A stretch of DNA of 64,000 nt from Lingula anatina (GCF_001039355.2 NW_019774825.1:455752-519751); one strand, 5' to 3'; shown: positions 12,751 to 26,410, counted from the stretch's first letter. Notes: generated from the letters alone by a model not told the origin. Program-made: numbers and translations.

Positions 12751-15305
12751 TCCTTTAAGTGCGTTTTGCACGTACAATAAAATGATGGATATATATGCCA
12801 ATATATATATGTGTGGCATTGCCGATGCTCAACTAATACCAAAGAACACACGGAGATGGGGTTACAAGGACAGGGTCCACTGTCTGCAACTGTTAAACAC
12901 ATAACCTACCTTTTCACAGTAATACGCCCGTAGAACAGCTACCCAGCTGCTATGTCACTGTAGCTCAGTGGTGACCTTCCGCAGTTACTCGTTTAAACGA
13001 CGGCGCAGAATACCACTCACAATCCGCTAACAGAACTGTCATGCAACTTACGGCAATATAGAAACAGCACTGAAGGTGAACTGACTTCAGTGTACATGTA
13101 GCACCGATTAGTCTATGTCTCCCGATAAGGCGTGTTCAATAACAGAGCTGAACAGAAAAAAGTACTCCTCCACAGCGCACTGCAGATGAAGTGGCAACGA
13201 GTATGCTTACTCCAAAATGTGAAAATGCAAATGATATTTGTTCATTAAGTAAAGCAACCACCTTCTTTGTCGGTACGGTGTCAGTCTCTTAGTTCAAATA
13301 GATGCATGTGCGTTTGGCGACAATGGATATAAAATAGGACCGATATGACACCAGGCCGGTGACATCCATTAAAACGATCCGGACAGCGCTCCTATGGTTC
13401 GGAATTCCACCCAAGTCAAACACAAGTCCGATAATATTCCAACAGTGCATTAACTGGGTGGATTCGACGACAGCGAAAATATACGTGGCGCTTTCCGTTT
13501 AATGTAAATTACAGTTGCACTGTACAGTTTCTTATACCTACAGGGTTGCTTCCAAATTTAGCTTAGAAGTCAAAATAGCGCTGTGTCAGATCCCAGCTAA
13601 GGTCGACACACCGAGGCGCTCTAAGACACTCGATCGCTTATCCTTGAGGGTTTCTTCAACTTAAAAGCTATTTTGGCTATTTTGCCAAGGCAATGGGAAT
13701 AATAGCCCCACGTGCGTTTTAGTTGTGGCCTATCCTTAAATATCACGACCTGCAGGACTTAGTGGTTAGGTCCCATCATTTAAGAACAGCATAACTTTCC
13801 TATTTGTATCGATCAGGTGCTTGATGACGCAATATGCTCAGTGACTGACGTATCGCTGTGGGGCAATTAAAGAAACACAAACGCAACTTACTGACGGAAT
13901 TATTTTCCGTGACTATGTCTGTTCTGTTTTCTGCTACCTTTTATGAGTCCAGGGTATTTGTCCTTAAAATCAGTACCGACGACTCGTTGCTTAAGTTAGT
14001 CTGCCAGTGTCATCTCTCTCTCTCTCTCCATCTCTCTCTCCCCCCCTCTCTCTGACAAGTTAGAATAGAAAAAGATATATTACTTTAAGTGTGTTTCTCT
14101 TGTTGTCCCCCCATGAAGTCTAATAGGAAGAAAGTCCCGTTTCACTGACATTTTAAGCTACTCGACTGTTGTTTGATTCGTTTAGAAAAATGTCATGGTG
14201 CTAATTTGCGCCAAACCTAATCAAGTGATGGCGGTCGTTTGTTTTGATGTCAAAAGTAATGACGTAATCCGTCTGTCTTTTCAAATGCTGTTAAGGAAAA
14301 GTCTTAAATTTTGTATAATCCCACTGAATCATGTTTCAAATGCACATGGTCGTAGGATTGTTTTGAAGATATTAGATCAATATCCCTTTTTTGCATTTTT
14401 TAAAAAAGTAATCGTCCTGCAAATTATTCAATTAGTTAATGGATCAGTTATCGTTGGTATCTTAATGCCTTTGTATGTGTATGAATATTCACCACACAAT
14501 AAAATAAATGATTACCATGAAACGTTAACCATGTAAATAAATCAAAAGCCAAGCCCATTCACACTGATTTCAAAACATTGTTTATATCTGTCGCCCATGT
14601 CAATATTCAAATAGGATGGGGAATTAATAGGAAAGAAGGGGGTCAGCAAACGCGTGTTTTTCTTCGATCCACTCCCCAATACCACCTACCTTTTAACCAC
14701 ACCTATATTATGTTGTATCCGAACCTGAATCCAGACATTTAATCTACAGACGAATCAAAACTGCGTGGAACAGCTAGGATACAGACCTGCTTTACCTTTT
14801 TAACCCAACCTTAACCACATGCACATAGAGATACACAATCGAACATCATTTAGTGTCCTTGATTCAATACATTGAGCTCAATTTTAAAACCGTTCTTTTA
14901 CAAACATCAATCAACAAATTATTATTTCATGAGATATGTCGCTTAAAGAAATTAAAAAATATGTGGTCTCGTCCAGGTTTTGGTGTATGAAGTTATCATT
15001 TATTTATACCGTAACACAAGCACGTGTACGCTGATGCAAACGGAGCAGGTAGGGGGAAGTACGGGGATACTTTTCATGTCCGCAGTTGACTTAAAGACCT
15101 AGAGATGCGTGGGGTGATACATAGTGAAAGTGAAAGAAAGAAGGCGATATTAATCAAGTGTATCGGAAATTCCCAGACTGATTTCGTAAAAAAAAAAATA
15201 AATAAAAAAATAAGTCATGCTTTGGAAAAAGACATTCGTTTACAGGTAACACGAAATAATTGATTCCCTAAGGAAGAACCAATCAGGTGTTTTTGGCATA
15301 TTATC
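12751..15305. other. Intergenic DNA, nothing recognised
   Basis: A CT-rich microsatellite lies at 14011-14053. The sequence TGTAGCTCAGTGGT near 12958 resembles a tRNA A-box but no B-box or cloverleaf follows. No protein gene seen. Confidence 0.5.
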
Positions 15306-15653
15306 TTTTAAAGGATAATAAACTCTTCGTTTTGGTCAAAAAATGAATCTTCCTGGAGTAAACAACAATTTTCCCATACTTACCAATGGTTAATGAATCC
15401 ATTTTTACATTCAAAGTTAGTCCCTGTTTTTTTTCTAAAAAGTTTGTTTTTTGTTAAAATCTCTTAAGAGATTATAACTGAGTACAGCCATCAATGGAGG
15501 TCACGTGATCTGAAGACAAGCTCAGACATCAGAATAATAGCTTTAACTGGCGTTTTTGTGGTAAAACAGAATATATTATATTTCTATGAATTGTTCACGA
15601 TGTTTTTATTGTGAAATATAGATATCATACGAAGAGTTATTATCCCTTTAAAC
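15306..15653. mobile_element. Probable MITE, about 345 bp
   Basis: Arms 15306-15329 and 15630-15652 are inverted repeats sharing the core GGATAATAA(A)CTCTTCG, with one-base indel differences. The element edges and target duplication are unclear because both ends lie in T/A runs. No open frame inside. Confidence 0.55.
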
Positions 15654-16130
15654 GTTCATTTCAGAACTAATTATGACTGCATACACGATTATGTATGTTG
15701 ATGCCCAGCAAGTGCGCCTAGCCATAGGGATTTTCTTTTGTGACGATGGTATTGACTAGTTGCTACGCTTGGTAGAAACCGCAGAACCTTTACGTCCTTT
15801 CCTTTTATTTATCCACTATGCTCTAGTTACCTCCTCTCTCTCTCTACCACATACGATCTCTTGAGGCGTTGTACTGTTTACCTTACAGGTTGCTGTTTAA
15901 GTATCGCACATTATTAGATCATGGCAATCAATTCTACAGAGCACTCCCAGCCCTTTACTCACTTCATGACTGTCAGTTACCCACATAACGCTGTGGATAT
16001 ATCGGCAGTGTCAACAGGCTCTCTTTTGGCCTTTGGGTTTCATTTCTGTCGCACATTGGCCAATCTAGAGACCAATTATGGCCACAGTTCTGTCATCTGC
16101 CGCCTGAAACACGCGACTCAGGTCACATGT
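15654..16130. other. Intergenic DNA, nothing recognised
   Basis: One open frame (15921-16169, plus) of 82 codons lacks any domain I know. Its 3' end runs into the MITE at 16131, which argues against a gene. Confidence 0.5.
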
Positions 16131-16291
16131 CAGGCCCAGCAATTTCAAAAGGGGGGTTCTTTTTTCTGAAAAAGTGGACCTTTTCCCATAAATACTTCAT
16201 ATACCTAGATCAAATTTTACCCAGAGTGGACCTTTTCCCAGCAAATGGGGCGGTTCTTCGAACCCCCCGAGCCCCCCTGGCTACGGGCCTG
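16131..16291. mobile_element. hAT-like MITE, 161 bp
   Basis: Left end CAGGCCCAGC, right end reverse complement CAGGCCCGTAGCCAGG, each followed by a run of G and TTC. The flanks are a perfect 5-bp direct repeat CATGT (16126-16130 and 16292-16296). The interior has a duplicated GTGGACCTTTTCCCA. Non-autonomous. Confidence 0.7.
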
Positions 16292-16370
16292 CATGTAATA
16301 TGGAAACCACCAAAGCCGAGCACAACACCAAATTATATAGCGGTCCATTGGCACCAATGTGATGCACTTC

Positions 16371-16421
16371 TCTTATTTCTCAAAGGATGAGTTACTCTTA
16401 TTTCTCAAAGGATGAGTTAGT
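16371..16421. repeat. Tandem duplication, about 26 bp x2
   Basis: The unit CTCTTATTTCTCAAAGGATG plus AGTTA occurs twice in a row. Confidence 0.85.
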
Positions 16422-19400
16422 TTGCTTCCCCGATTATGTACATGTTGTAGTGATGGAGCAAGGGATGGTATATTAAAGAGCGCGTCCATTTTTCTGCCAG
16501 TTTTGAAATGATGGCTATTTTCATTTAGGATTAAAAAATAAAAAGAAAAAAAACGGACAGCAAAAACATGTAAGCAGTCTCCAAAAGAAAGCATGCTATA
16601 TGTGTCATCATAAACAACACATATATATCTGAATTGGCATAGGACAAGGACGTAGCATTCATTTGCGTCCACGGAATGCCCCATATGGTAAATGCATATG
16701 ACGTACAAATGTATATCGACAAAATTAATGTCTTAATAACGCACGCATTTGTGTCTTTCGGCAGCACGATTTTTCTATTAATAGAGCATGCGCTAAGATA
16801 TTATGACTCGACAAAATACCCACTAAGTCACGTTCTGCGTGTCGTCAGCAATTCATGATCAAGCATTATATTTTGACAAAAATAACGAAATTCCTGACTG
16901 CGGCACGACTGTATCCATTAATAATGATTCACATTTTGCTAATAACAGAGATCCATTGACAACAAGCAATGTTACCAAACCCCCAAGACCCGAGGCATAT
17001 CTTGAGTAATTTCATGCCGGTGACACAGCTATGAACTCGGAGCTGGGTTTGACGTTAGGATGTTACGCATTACAGTCACACTAATGCTGTTTGAATTGCC
17101 ACTCTATCATTTTTCCATGGCGCTTCATTACCACGTAACGGCTATGTGAATGTGTACGAATGTGAATTCATTTTATGGAATGATTTAATTGAACATTAGG
17201 CCATCAATTTAGATTCTCTCCGCAATTGTAATCTGTTACGATATCAATAAACAGATTAATAAAAAATAACAGTGATAGTTCATCAAAATGGCCATACCTA
17301 CATTTCAAAATTTTATCAATCATCTAAGTATATGGTATAATAGAAATGGCGCCATTTTCGATCCTTAATCGGGGAGGATGCAAGGCATTTCAAATTGTCC
17401 AGGCCACAGTTAAAAAAAAACTTAACAGTTCCCTGACTTAGTTGACTAAGATTTCCATGAGAGTGCTGTAACACTGTTCCTGATAGGGTAAGATGTGCGC
17501 ATGTGACCAAGTAACCTTGGTAATTAAGTTTTTAGCCTGGGAACCTAGGTCACCGTGATCTGGAACTGAACCATGTGCACCATCATCCATCAACGCAAAG
17601 GTCAATAGCTGACAAAACAGTTAATTGATATACCATGTCTCCATTGGCCCATCTAATACAGTGATTGGACGTTTTTACGGCATTCACAAAAGCCACAATT
17701 CAAGCTTAGAAGCAGGGTGCTGCGATTATATAGTCAGTGGATTACAGCAACTATTTTCGGGCCCATCGGTAGATCATGAATACAAGAATACGCTGTACGT
17801 CTCCCATATGTTCAGACCACCCCTCTAAATATAAGGTTCACCAATAACGTACGCTTCATTACAAACATGTTTTTGGAAAACACGTATGTATAAACTACAA
17901 TGTGCATTTTTATCGGAAAGTAGATGAAATGTCACTTTTCATCGCACTGTTCCGGAAAAATAGCAACTTTTTATCCCAGAACAAAAGTTGTTCAGATCAA
18001 AACTGGCAGGGTTTAAAGTGCATTGGAACTCTGCACGTCGAAGTGAAATGTGACTGTCAAGTATGACATATCCAAGAGTTTAAAATTGAAAACAAAAATA
18101 CAAAAACTCCAATATAAATGCTTCATCATCAAAGCGAATTGTAGACGGAGGTAAAAACTTTATTTATGAGACTTAAGCAATTAAACGTGCACGAGGCCAC
18201 GTGCGTGCTTGTAATAGCTAGGTTTCCAGATTGAATTTACCTTCAATCACCCTTATTAAGATAGAAGAATCACTTAAATAGTCATCAAAGTGGCTTGGAC
18301 GATTTAGCTAATCCTCGGGTGAAATCGTTGAATTAATGAAATCAGTAACTGGACGTTTTATATCTAAACCGTCGTTTGTCATTATTATCCGAATTTCACG
18401 AACTCGATCGTCATTGATTTACAGTAGAGGAAAAAGTGCTGCAGGTTGGAGATTTTATCTAAGATTAAAGGACTTTGCTTTTTATTCCTGTTGCATACAT
18501 TAAATGTATCTTCAAATCTTGAAACACAGCTCGAAGTTCATCGTGTGGCGAAATATTGGTATTTTTGGGCAAAAACATAATTTTCGGTTTCCTGGTTTTC
18601 TCAGACACCTGGACAGCTATAAACATGCTTATAATGGTATTATTACACTTGAACAAAGTACTACAAAAAGGGCTCGGGGATTTTTCTTTAAAGACTTACT
18701 GTTGATTTAATCTATAAAAAAGTGATTTTTAGCCCTATTTGGGTACAGCCCCCACCCTTAAAAGCAAAATGCTATGTCTAGCCTTTTTGGCAGACAAGGT
18801 CAAAATCGCTAAACACTGAGAAAAAAACTAACGACATCCAATGGTACAGGATGAACATTTATCTTAATCCAGACATACGAGCAGAATGATCACATGGTTG
18901 GAAAGGTTTTGGAAACCTATGCCAAAATACCAATCCTTTGGGACATCGCAAAAAATGACACGGGGCAATTTGGCTAAGATTGGTGTTTCTTCATTTCCCC
19001 AATTCTCCAGCGGTTACTTGTTTTTCTTGCGCAATAAGACTTATGCTGATTCCAAGCATTTAGTCAATCTTGATGGTCTTGCAGTTCTGTCTTGAAAATT
19101 AAATCACTATAATCTTCCCATGTGAAAAACAATAACATACATCTAATCGCACGTCAATGATTGTGCACATCTTACCGAACCTGTCAAGATTTATTAGAAA
19201 AAATATAGGCACCATATTATAAATGCCACCTATTCCATTTTCATTACAATGGAAATCTGATTTATTACCAACTTTGTTTGAGGGACGCTAGTGCAATTGA
19301 TCTAAATGGTATTTAGCTGACGGTTATGCTTTGAATTTATATTAGAGGTTGAACTGGTAGACCAAAGGATAAGAACATGTGCAATGATGCCTATGAATTT

Positions 19401-20720
19401 ATAGCCTACGTAAATAAGATTAAACACCTATACTTATAAAGTTTCCTTGACCAAGTTTCCAAGAGAGTGCAACATAATGACCAGTGACACGGTTTATTCT
19501 CTGACTCCCGTTTTGACGAAACTGAGGGTCCGTGTAACAGAAAGTCCTCCCTCCATTTAGTTATAATGGTTAGGGTTAGCCTTACGTAAGTGGATCAAAA
19601 TTATGGGCGGGGCTTACCTGTACAAATGAATGGGAAGCGGACTCTTTACCATGGGACTCTCTGTCACGTTACACCGGCAACCACATCGTGATGTGAAGTC
19701 TCCAACCACTGAAGTCCCTCTCTGCCTGTGTTGCCCTTAGGGAAGCCTACAAGTATATGTGCCATCAGTGGCCTGCAGTGCCACCATACAGCAGAGATAC
19801 GCTGAAAGGAAGTTAAGAGTCATTTAGAACTGCACTTCTACAAAAAAATATAGAAAAAGACAAATAAATATATTAATAAAAATACTTTAAAGATTTAGGA
19901 ATGTCATTTTAATAGAAATATGTAAACCAAAGTCGGGTTGCTTGCAAATAGTCTCAGAATCTTTTCTATCCATGGTTGCCAATTCAGAATGCATAATTAT
20001 CTCTAGCACCCCCTTTCATGTCCCCTTAATAGCTATAATTGATACCCACCAGAAAAGAAAGAAACACTACTCGACCATATTTTTCAAAAAGTATTGATGC
20101 TGAGATATACAAGTGCTAGTACATGTAGATTAACATTGTTTACCAAGGGCATTTTTTTTCACAATACGCACTGCGTGGGACGTAAATTAATGACCACTCC
20201 CTTTTTTGATTAACTCTGGCATCGTCAACCTGTAGCTATAGCAGAATTTGTTTTCAACAGCATGCCGTTCTTTACCGGAAGCGGTGACGATGTTCTTATA
20301 TTGATGAGGACACGCACTGTCAACGCTCCGCTTCTTAGTAAACAGGAAGTTCCAATACAACTTCGGTTATCGCTCTCGAATGGCTTTTTTTCTGAAATTT
20401 ATTTACACGGTTCAGAGAGGTTCTTGAAACACAATACTTATTGAGGATTAATTACAAACCGTGTTGTTTTTTATAATGGCTTCAATGTACCCCGCTGATT
20501 AATGCAGATGTATTCAGGACGACAACCTGCGTGAGCGAATTTTCTTAGAAATTACCAGGCGGTCAGATCACTCCGGGTGATCTGTTTTGTATTTTCCACC
20601 CTTTAAAGGACCGTATGTTGATTTTTATTAATCTGCGTAGGTTTCACGTGTAAGCAGTAGATGCACATTTTATATGTTTAACATGGAGCACGCTGTCACG
20701 CTACCTTGCTGCAAGAAGGA
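16422..20720. other. Intergenic DNA, nothing recognised
   Basis: Short AT-rich open frames only. No domain, exon series or RNA gene recognised on either strand. Confidence 0.5.
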
Positions 20721-20836
20721 CTAATAGGCTTTATGCAGCTAGATGACTAGATGTTGATTTTTTTACTGAAAAGCTTGCTCTCCAGCATCCTTTTGTTTAC
20801 TGGAGAGCAAAAATATTATATATATATATATAAATA
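20721..20836 (+). repeat. Dispersed repeat with CTCTCCAG hairpin, copy 2, plus TA run
   Basis: Plus-strand counterpart of 12640-12750. Here the hairpin TTGCTCTCCAG / CTGGAGAGCAA is complete (20773-20811), followed by a short TA run. Confidence 0.6.
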
Positions 20837-21067
20837 ATTATCACAAAGTAAAGCCAGCTTTCAGGTTTTAGTAGTCTATATGCTTAGTCTAAGATTTTTA
20901 TGCGTTGTGTGTACAGTGTACATGTGTGCCAGATATAATTAATATACATGTATAATCCAGGTCCATTTGGGCTTGCTTTACCTCTGGGGGTGGTGCATTC
21001 AAGTGGATCCATTTATATACTTTAAATTAATATACATCGCGTTTTATATTGCGCCTTCTATTCAGCC

Positions 21068-21339
21068 CAGGGGCGGATCCAGGATTATTTGAAAAGGGGA
21101 TCGAGGGGGGGCGGAACGACAGACCTCGGACGCGAAGCCGACCATCGCCTCCTCGGTGTGGGGTTCGGGGCCTGCTCAAGGGCCCCGAAAATTTTTTGGT
21201 GTTCTTGAGAGCAAACAGTGCCCTTTGGTATGGTTCAGAACTATGATTTAGCCAGTCAAAATTCTAATATCTAAAGGGGAATATTGGTGTGATATAATTT
21301 TCAGAATTTTTTTCAGGACCCCCAGGAAATCCGCCACTG
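21068..21339. mobile_element. hAT-like MITE, 272 bp
   Basis: Left end CAGGGGCGGATCCAGG, right end AAATCCGCCACTG. The flanks are a perfect 5-bp direct repeat CAGCC (21063-21067 and 21340-21344). Interior similar to 1544-1823 (GATTTAGC-AGTCAAAATTCTAAT is shared). A short chance frame covers its left half. No transposase. Confidence 0.8.
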
Positions 21340-21344
21340 CAGCC

Positions 21345-22886
21345 TATAGCCCGTGGTTATGTTCACAGCTAGGCGCCTTATGAAAACTGCCCATATAGAA
21401 CCATCTTTGTGCTAGTACCAGTAAAAAACTAAAAAAAAATAATAATTATAATAATTCGTCCCTCTCGCCACGTGAGGTGAAAATATTATCCAGACTTAAG
21501 CCGACTAGTCAGTCTCTCGAGACCAGTACCTTAGCCTAATTGTAGCAGACGATGAGCAACGGACACTGCTAGAAAGTCACATTTATCCCACGCTTTACTT
21601 GTAAATCAAATTGCGAAGACATATTCTTCTGTAAATATCGAATATCCCTCTCATCGGGAAAACGATTACATAAAGTAAGAGGAATGATTTATAGATAGGG
21701 TCGTCGGTTCCAATTCACTCCAGACGTTCAACGCGTGATACCGACTGTCAGACTGTTAGTCTTTATCTATTTGTTTCGTTATTTTTTAATATTTGAAAAT
21801 AAAAAAAAGTATATATAGGATCCGGATCTCTAGATACGAGCTTAACGCAACCGACCTCATCTGATTAAATGGCGGTTCGCCTTAGGGAAATCTAGATGTT
21901 ATTTGGTAATGAAGACACATCTTGTGACAGGTGCGAGGTCTGTCAGCTGTATGGGGGGTATGAAGCGTAAATATATCAATTATTGAACGAAGACGGTGTA
22001 TATTAGCATCGACTTATAATTTTTGAGTGTAAGAAATGTTTCTGAACATAAAGGACTTTGCACAATACAGTTACAATACATTTACAGCAGGTGTATGTGC
22101 TGTATAGCCTATAGCTCCAACATAGAGTGGTCTACTATCGGTTGGTGCACGTTGACCAGAACTATATAATTATGTTTTTTCTAGGAAGGATGTTCACCAA
22201 AGTTCGCAGTTATTGAAGTATAAAACGTAAACATCTTCAGCTAAACTGTTACCGCCCGGTCGCAATCAACACACACGCATTTGCAAAAACACATTTACAT
22301 AAACACGTTATTAGAACAAAAACAGCTTGAAAAGAAGCGGTGAGGTAGTGTCGCAAATCTTACACTCACTATTCAAAACTGATTTGCTTCTTTTTCATAT
22401 TTGATACACCATGTTTTGTTATTGATTTTATGATACTGTACAATATAGGGTTTTTGGAACTCAAGTATTTTGAATGTCACTACCAAGAATTTGTTAGAGG
22501 GAACGCGGCAAGAACTGCCCACCACGCGCCTTTTTGGATTTTAGTATTAGACTCTGTCTAGGAGGATGAAATATATAAGTGATAACAATATATTTTGGCT
22601 AAGACTATCTTAACATTTATACCGGACGAAATTGACAGTTCCTTCGCCCCGTATAATGAGTATGGAGCCTCATCAAAACATGGCCAGAATACATGTGTCA
22701 ACAGAGTATCGTCAGAATCACAATGTCTGAAATACAAACTACTCTTCCTGGAAGTTGAAGGAAAGCGGCGTATTTGTATAAACTGTATTTGTTTTTTTTT
22801 TATGGTCAGTGGACAGAAATCACCGTCTTTGACAAGTGTGTTCATTTGTTTGGAGATAAGCTCATTACATCCACCTGGAATAAGCC
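21345..22886. other. Intergenic DNA, nothing recognised
   Basis: Overlapping open frames on both strands near 22560-23020 show no domain and end in a low-complexity pyrimidine tract. Confidence 0.5.
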
Positions 22887-22929
22887 GGCGCGTTTTTTTT
22901 TCTTTCTTTTTTTCTTTCTTTTTCTTTTC

Positions 22930-22960
<31 letters not shown>

Positions 22961-22962
22961 GA
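22887..22962. repeat. T-rich pyrimidine tract
   Basis: Runs of TTTTC and poly-T that generate a spurious Lys/Arg-rich frame on the minus strand and a Phe-rich frame on the plus strand. Confidence 0.9.
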
Positions 22963-23494
22963 CAAAATATTTCGAAAAAATCTATATTCTAAAGACGGGA
23001 ATAATGGTGCGTTATTCTAAACCGTTAACACCAATTGCTACATCCGCTATGTAATTAACGTTAAATGCTAATTTTGTTAAATTTTCCTTTGCGACAGGAA
23101 ATGGGGATATCCATTTATTTTCGAACACCCGACAAATGTCAAATCTTGAAAAAAAGCCCTTCTGAGGATGATCTTGGAGATTTTACGCAGCTCGGTGTCT
23201 TCGTAATTGACTATCGCAGAAATGAACCAAGCATAACTTAATTTCATTGCAGTTTTCCACGAGGAGCGCTAATAGTATTGGTTTTGAATGAGCGATGAGT
23301 GGGAATATGGGTATGCACGTAGGCCACTTTATCATTTAAAGACGTAATAGTTATTACCTCGAATCGTAAAATGATTACAGCAGGATTTCTTCCTAAGCTT
23401 TGTGGGATTGGAAGCGTATCTATCAAAAAATACTTCCCTTAAACTTTTCAAATTTAACACTTACTTGCGCTGTACATATACATGTATACCTTAA

Positions 23495-24569
23495 CCCCCC
23501 TTAACACTGGAAGGTGTCCTTTTTTCGTCTCCCCTACATAAAAAAGTGGCCAGGACGCTCAGTGGTTGCCAAAGAAATAGATTCGTGTCTCTGTAAATGC
23601 GTCTGCATCCTTTGTACAGTATACGTCCTTTGAACAACCGAGTCTGAACTTTACCTGTTAATCTACATGCAACCTGTGCGTCCACTGAGCGACCTGCCTG
23701 TCTTCTCTCTCGTCCCTTGTGCATTAAGGCGTCCACTGCAATATTTGAACGACCACTGAGTATCCTCGTTGCGTTCTCCGTACCTTCATCGGCTATCAGT
23801 GGCGACCATTCTACGATCTATCTGCTTCCTGCTAGACCGATGGGCGTCGATTTATTCTGACTCTTTTAACCCGGCCATCCAACCAAGAACATCTCCAGAA
23901 AAAAAATAATAATAAGGAATAAACTTTTTGAACTACAGTAATGCAAGTTCTGCATGGACTAATAATAAACCAGATGATCATTGTTGACCTTCTAAGAAAG
24001 GTGGACTAGACAGGCGCCGAAGAAAGGCTGACTGACACAACATAGAATATCTGAATTCATTTTCAACAGACAACTTCTGCAAAACCTGCGACAAGAATTG
24101 CATCTTGTAAAGAAGCAAATATTCGTTCTTTAATTATTGGTTCAGGAGTTTGAAAAAAAAAAAAAACAATTGGAGGCCGGTATGATGCCACTAGTACCTG
24201 TTACTCTCAGATATCCGGTCTCTGGTGAAAAATGCCAAAGCACGGTCCCATTTGAGATTAAAAAAAGTATTTTACGTGCCAACCAATGGTCAATCTTCGA
24301 ACGTTCATTTTGCAACCAAAGCGATGCTTGTGCGTCCTCTCTGCGCCCTTTGAGCGACCTTGCAGCGACCAATCTTCACCGCATTCTTTGTGCTACTGTT
24401 TTGAACATGCTCAAACTTTGCAGCGACCATGGCGTCCTCAGCAATGCTTGAACGTTCTGTGTGCGATGTTAGCAGTCACCGTGCGTTCTTTGAGCGTCCA
24501 TCGGCGACCTTGCCAGTTTCATGGTCGCATTAAGTACGCAGAAAGGACCCCGTCCAGTGTAAAGGGGGG
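23495..24569. mobile_element. TIR transposon, 1075 bp, non-autonomous
   Basis: Left end CCCCCCTTAACACTGG with GTGTCCTTTT behind it. Right end reads in reverse complement as CCCCCCTTTACACTGGACGG with GTCCTTTC behind it. The flanks are TTAA (23491-23494) and TTGA (24570-24573). A related unoccupied site reads CCCTTAATAAAGC near 29578, so a TTAA duplication with one later change is likely. The interior has many short GCGTCC and GCGACC motifs near both ends. No transposase domain was found in its short frames. The smaller element in gene F exon 2 (59514-59734) is a relative, with the same TIR and a shared block starting ACGGTCCCATTT. TTAA targets would suit piggyBac or Kolobok, but the smaller copy does not show TTAA, so the superfamily stays open. 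Confidence 0.7.
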
Positions 24570-25740
24570 TTGATAAAGCTTTCTATCACTAAGTACTGTG
24601 ACCTGCCCTAGTGTATATGTTTCTCTAAGACTGAGCACTATTCACTAGTGTATCAGTAATTGTGATTAGCAATTTGTTATAACATATAACAACGTATAAC
24701 AAAAAAGACTACACAGATGAATCTCCATCAAAATATTGAGCTCTTGTTCAGTTGCTTGATCGGTTACAATCCTTAATGTCCAAAGAACGCAATTAATGCA
24801 ATTGTGGGCACATGTATATTGTGTTTTTTTTCGAATGCACTTTTTTCTCCTCGTTGTAAATCATCCCGTTCTCAACTAACACAGTTTGAAAACATGTCAC
24901 ACTCCGTGTACCATTCTGCTGATTTTTTTTAATTAAAAAAATCTGCTGATAGCTATTTCTTTATATCATGATTTTTTCAGGGATAAAGATAAGTACAAAG
25001 CAGAAAGATCTCCATACATTTTACAACACAAAAGTGTATTTGCTATGCATTCCAGCTTTATATAATGTACAACGTTCAATGTAAAAGAACTCTGATCTAT
25101 GCCCCGTATTTGCAAAACGAGTTGACATCAGACACCTCCATAGAAGTCGGTTTACACTGCATGATTTTTTAAGAAAGAAAGCATTCGTAGTTAAGGGACA
25201 ATTTCTTTAAAAAGCTTCTAGGGGTTACTGCATGGCTAAGGTTTGGCAATATGAGAACACCGAAAGGTTATTTTAAATGGAGACCTGGTGATATAATGCA
25301 AAGGGAACCGAAAAAGAAAAAAACAACAACATCTATCTCGTGATAAACAAAGCGTAAAAAAATCCAGAAAAAAAGACACATGTACACCATAACAACTTTG
25401 CTATGTTTAATCTTCTATGTTATCTCTGATAAATTAAACATGGCAAAACGGGTTGATATGAATTGTTCTTGCAGTTTTCTTCTAACCTAGGACGAAATAT
25501 TTGAAAATGGTGTCCTAGTTCTAACACAATGAACAACCTTTCAAAATATTTATACAAGCGGTGAACAAAAAATATCACTCAACCGACAACAAAGCACGGC
25601 GTTTACTATTCTTGTCACGTTCCATTCCTGGTATATAAAATTATAGCACACATTGTTACGAAAGAGTCAGAGATATTGAATCGAAGAACACACTGTTACA
25701 GCACTTCATTTCGAAAGAGTCAGTGTTGTCTTCTGCAACA
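24570..25740 (+). promoter_or_regulatory. 5' flank of gene A, with TATA-like box
   Basis: This spacer is repeated, with divergence, upstream of genes B (29580-31055), D (40800-41830) and G (61860-63174). A TATATAAAA box lies at 25632-25640, about 100 bp before the start codon. The same box occurs before gene B. The conserved word TTTCGAAAGAGTCA just before the start codon is shared by A, D and G. Function as a promoter is inferred from conservation and position. Confidence 0.45.
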
Positions 25741-26410
25741 ATGTTGAATACGACAAAAAACTTTCGACGTGGCCTAGCATTAGCTATGAATATGCAATCT
25801 AATCGGCGTTTGGGAAGATTCATCAAACCTTCTCAGGAATTGTGGAAAGAGACAAACTTGTCTATTTGTAATGGACGTGGAAGAATAATTCCCTTTGCCC
25901 AGTTAAGCCGAGAGCTGTCGAAACAGCCACTGCGTTTGAAAAAGGTTAGTTAAATCAGTTATGACAGCCATTTGATGGGGAATTTGAATGTCATGCTCTG
26001 TACGTTAACATATATGTTCATGATTCAACTTATAGTTAAGGCTAATAACCCCACTTAAACTGCCAACAAAACCATTGCTAAGTTAGTAAGCAATGACAGT
26101 CATTCAAACAGAGGATATTTTTACAATTTAATTGGCTGAAAAGTGAAACACAATGTGATGGAAATGAGAAACCTGACACAACTCTGCCAAATGTTAGGCT
26201 TATAGCACCGTTACTGGGGCATTGGTTGAAATATAAATGGCATAAACACTTCTTGCAAGCTTGCCGCAAACTTTAAATGCTCTTGCTTTGCAGGAGATAT
26301 GGAACAGGATTTCTTCTTGCAACAATATCTGCAAACAGTTCCCTGTTTTGTTCGCAGCAAGTTTGAAGTAAACTTTTCGTTTTGGTAAGAGTATATACTA
26401 GTATACATAC

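Noticed and set aside
12955-13020. tRNA-like A-box TGTAGCTCAGTGGT
   Set aside because: No B-box GGTTCGA in range and no cloverleaf can be formed.
15921-16169. 82-codon plus-strand frame
   Set aside because: Ends inside a MITE and resembles no family I know.
22558-23020. Overlapping 135- and 141-codon frames on both strands
   Set aside because: Extended by a pyrimidine tract; no domain on either strand.
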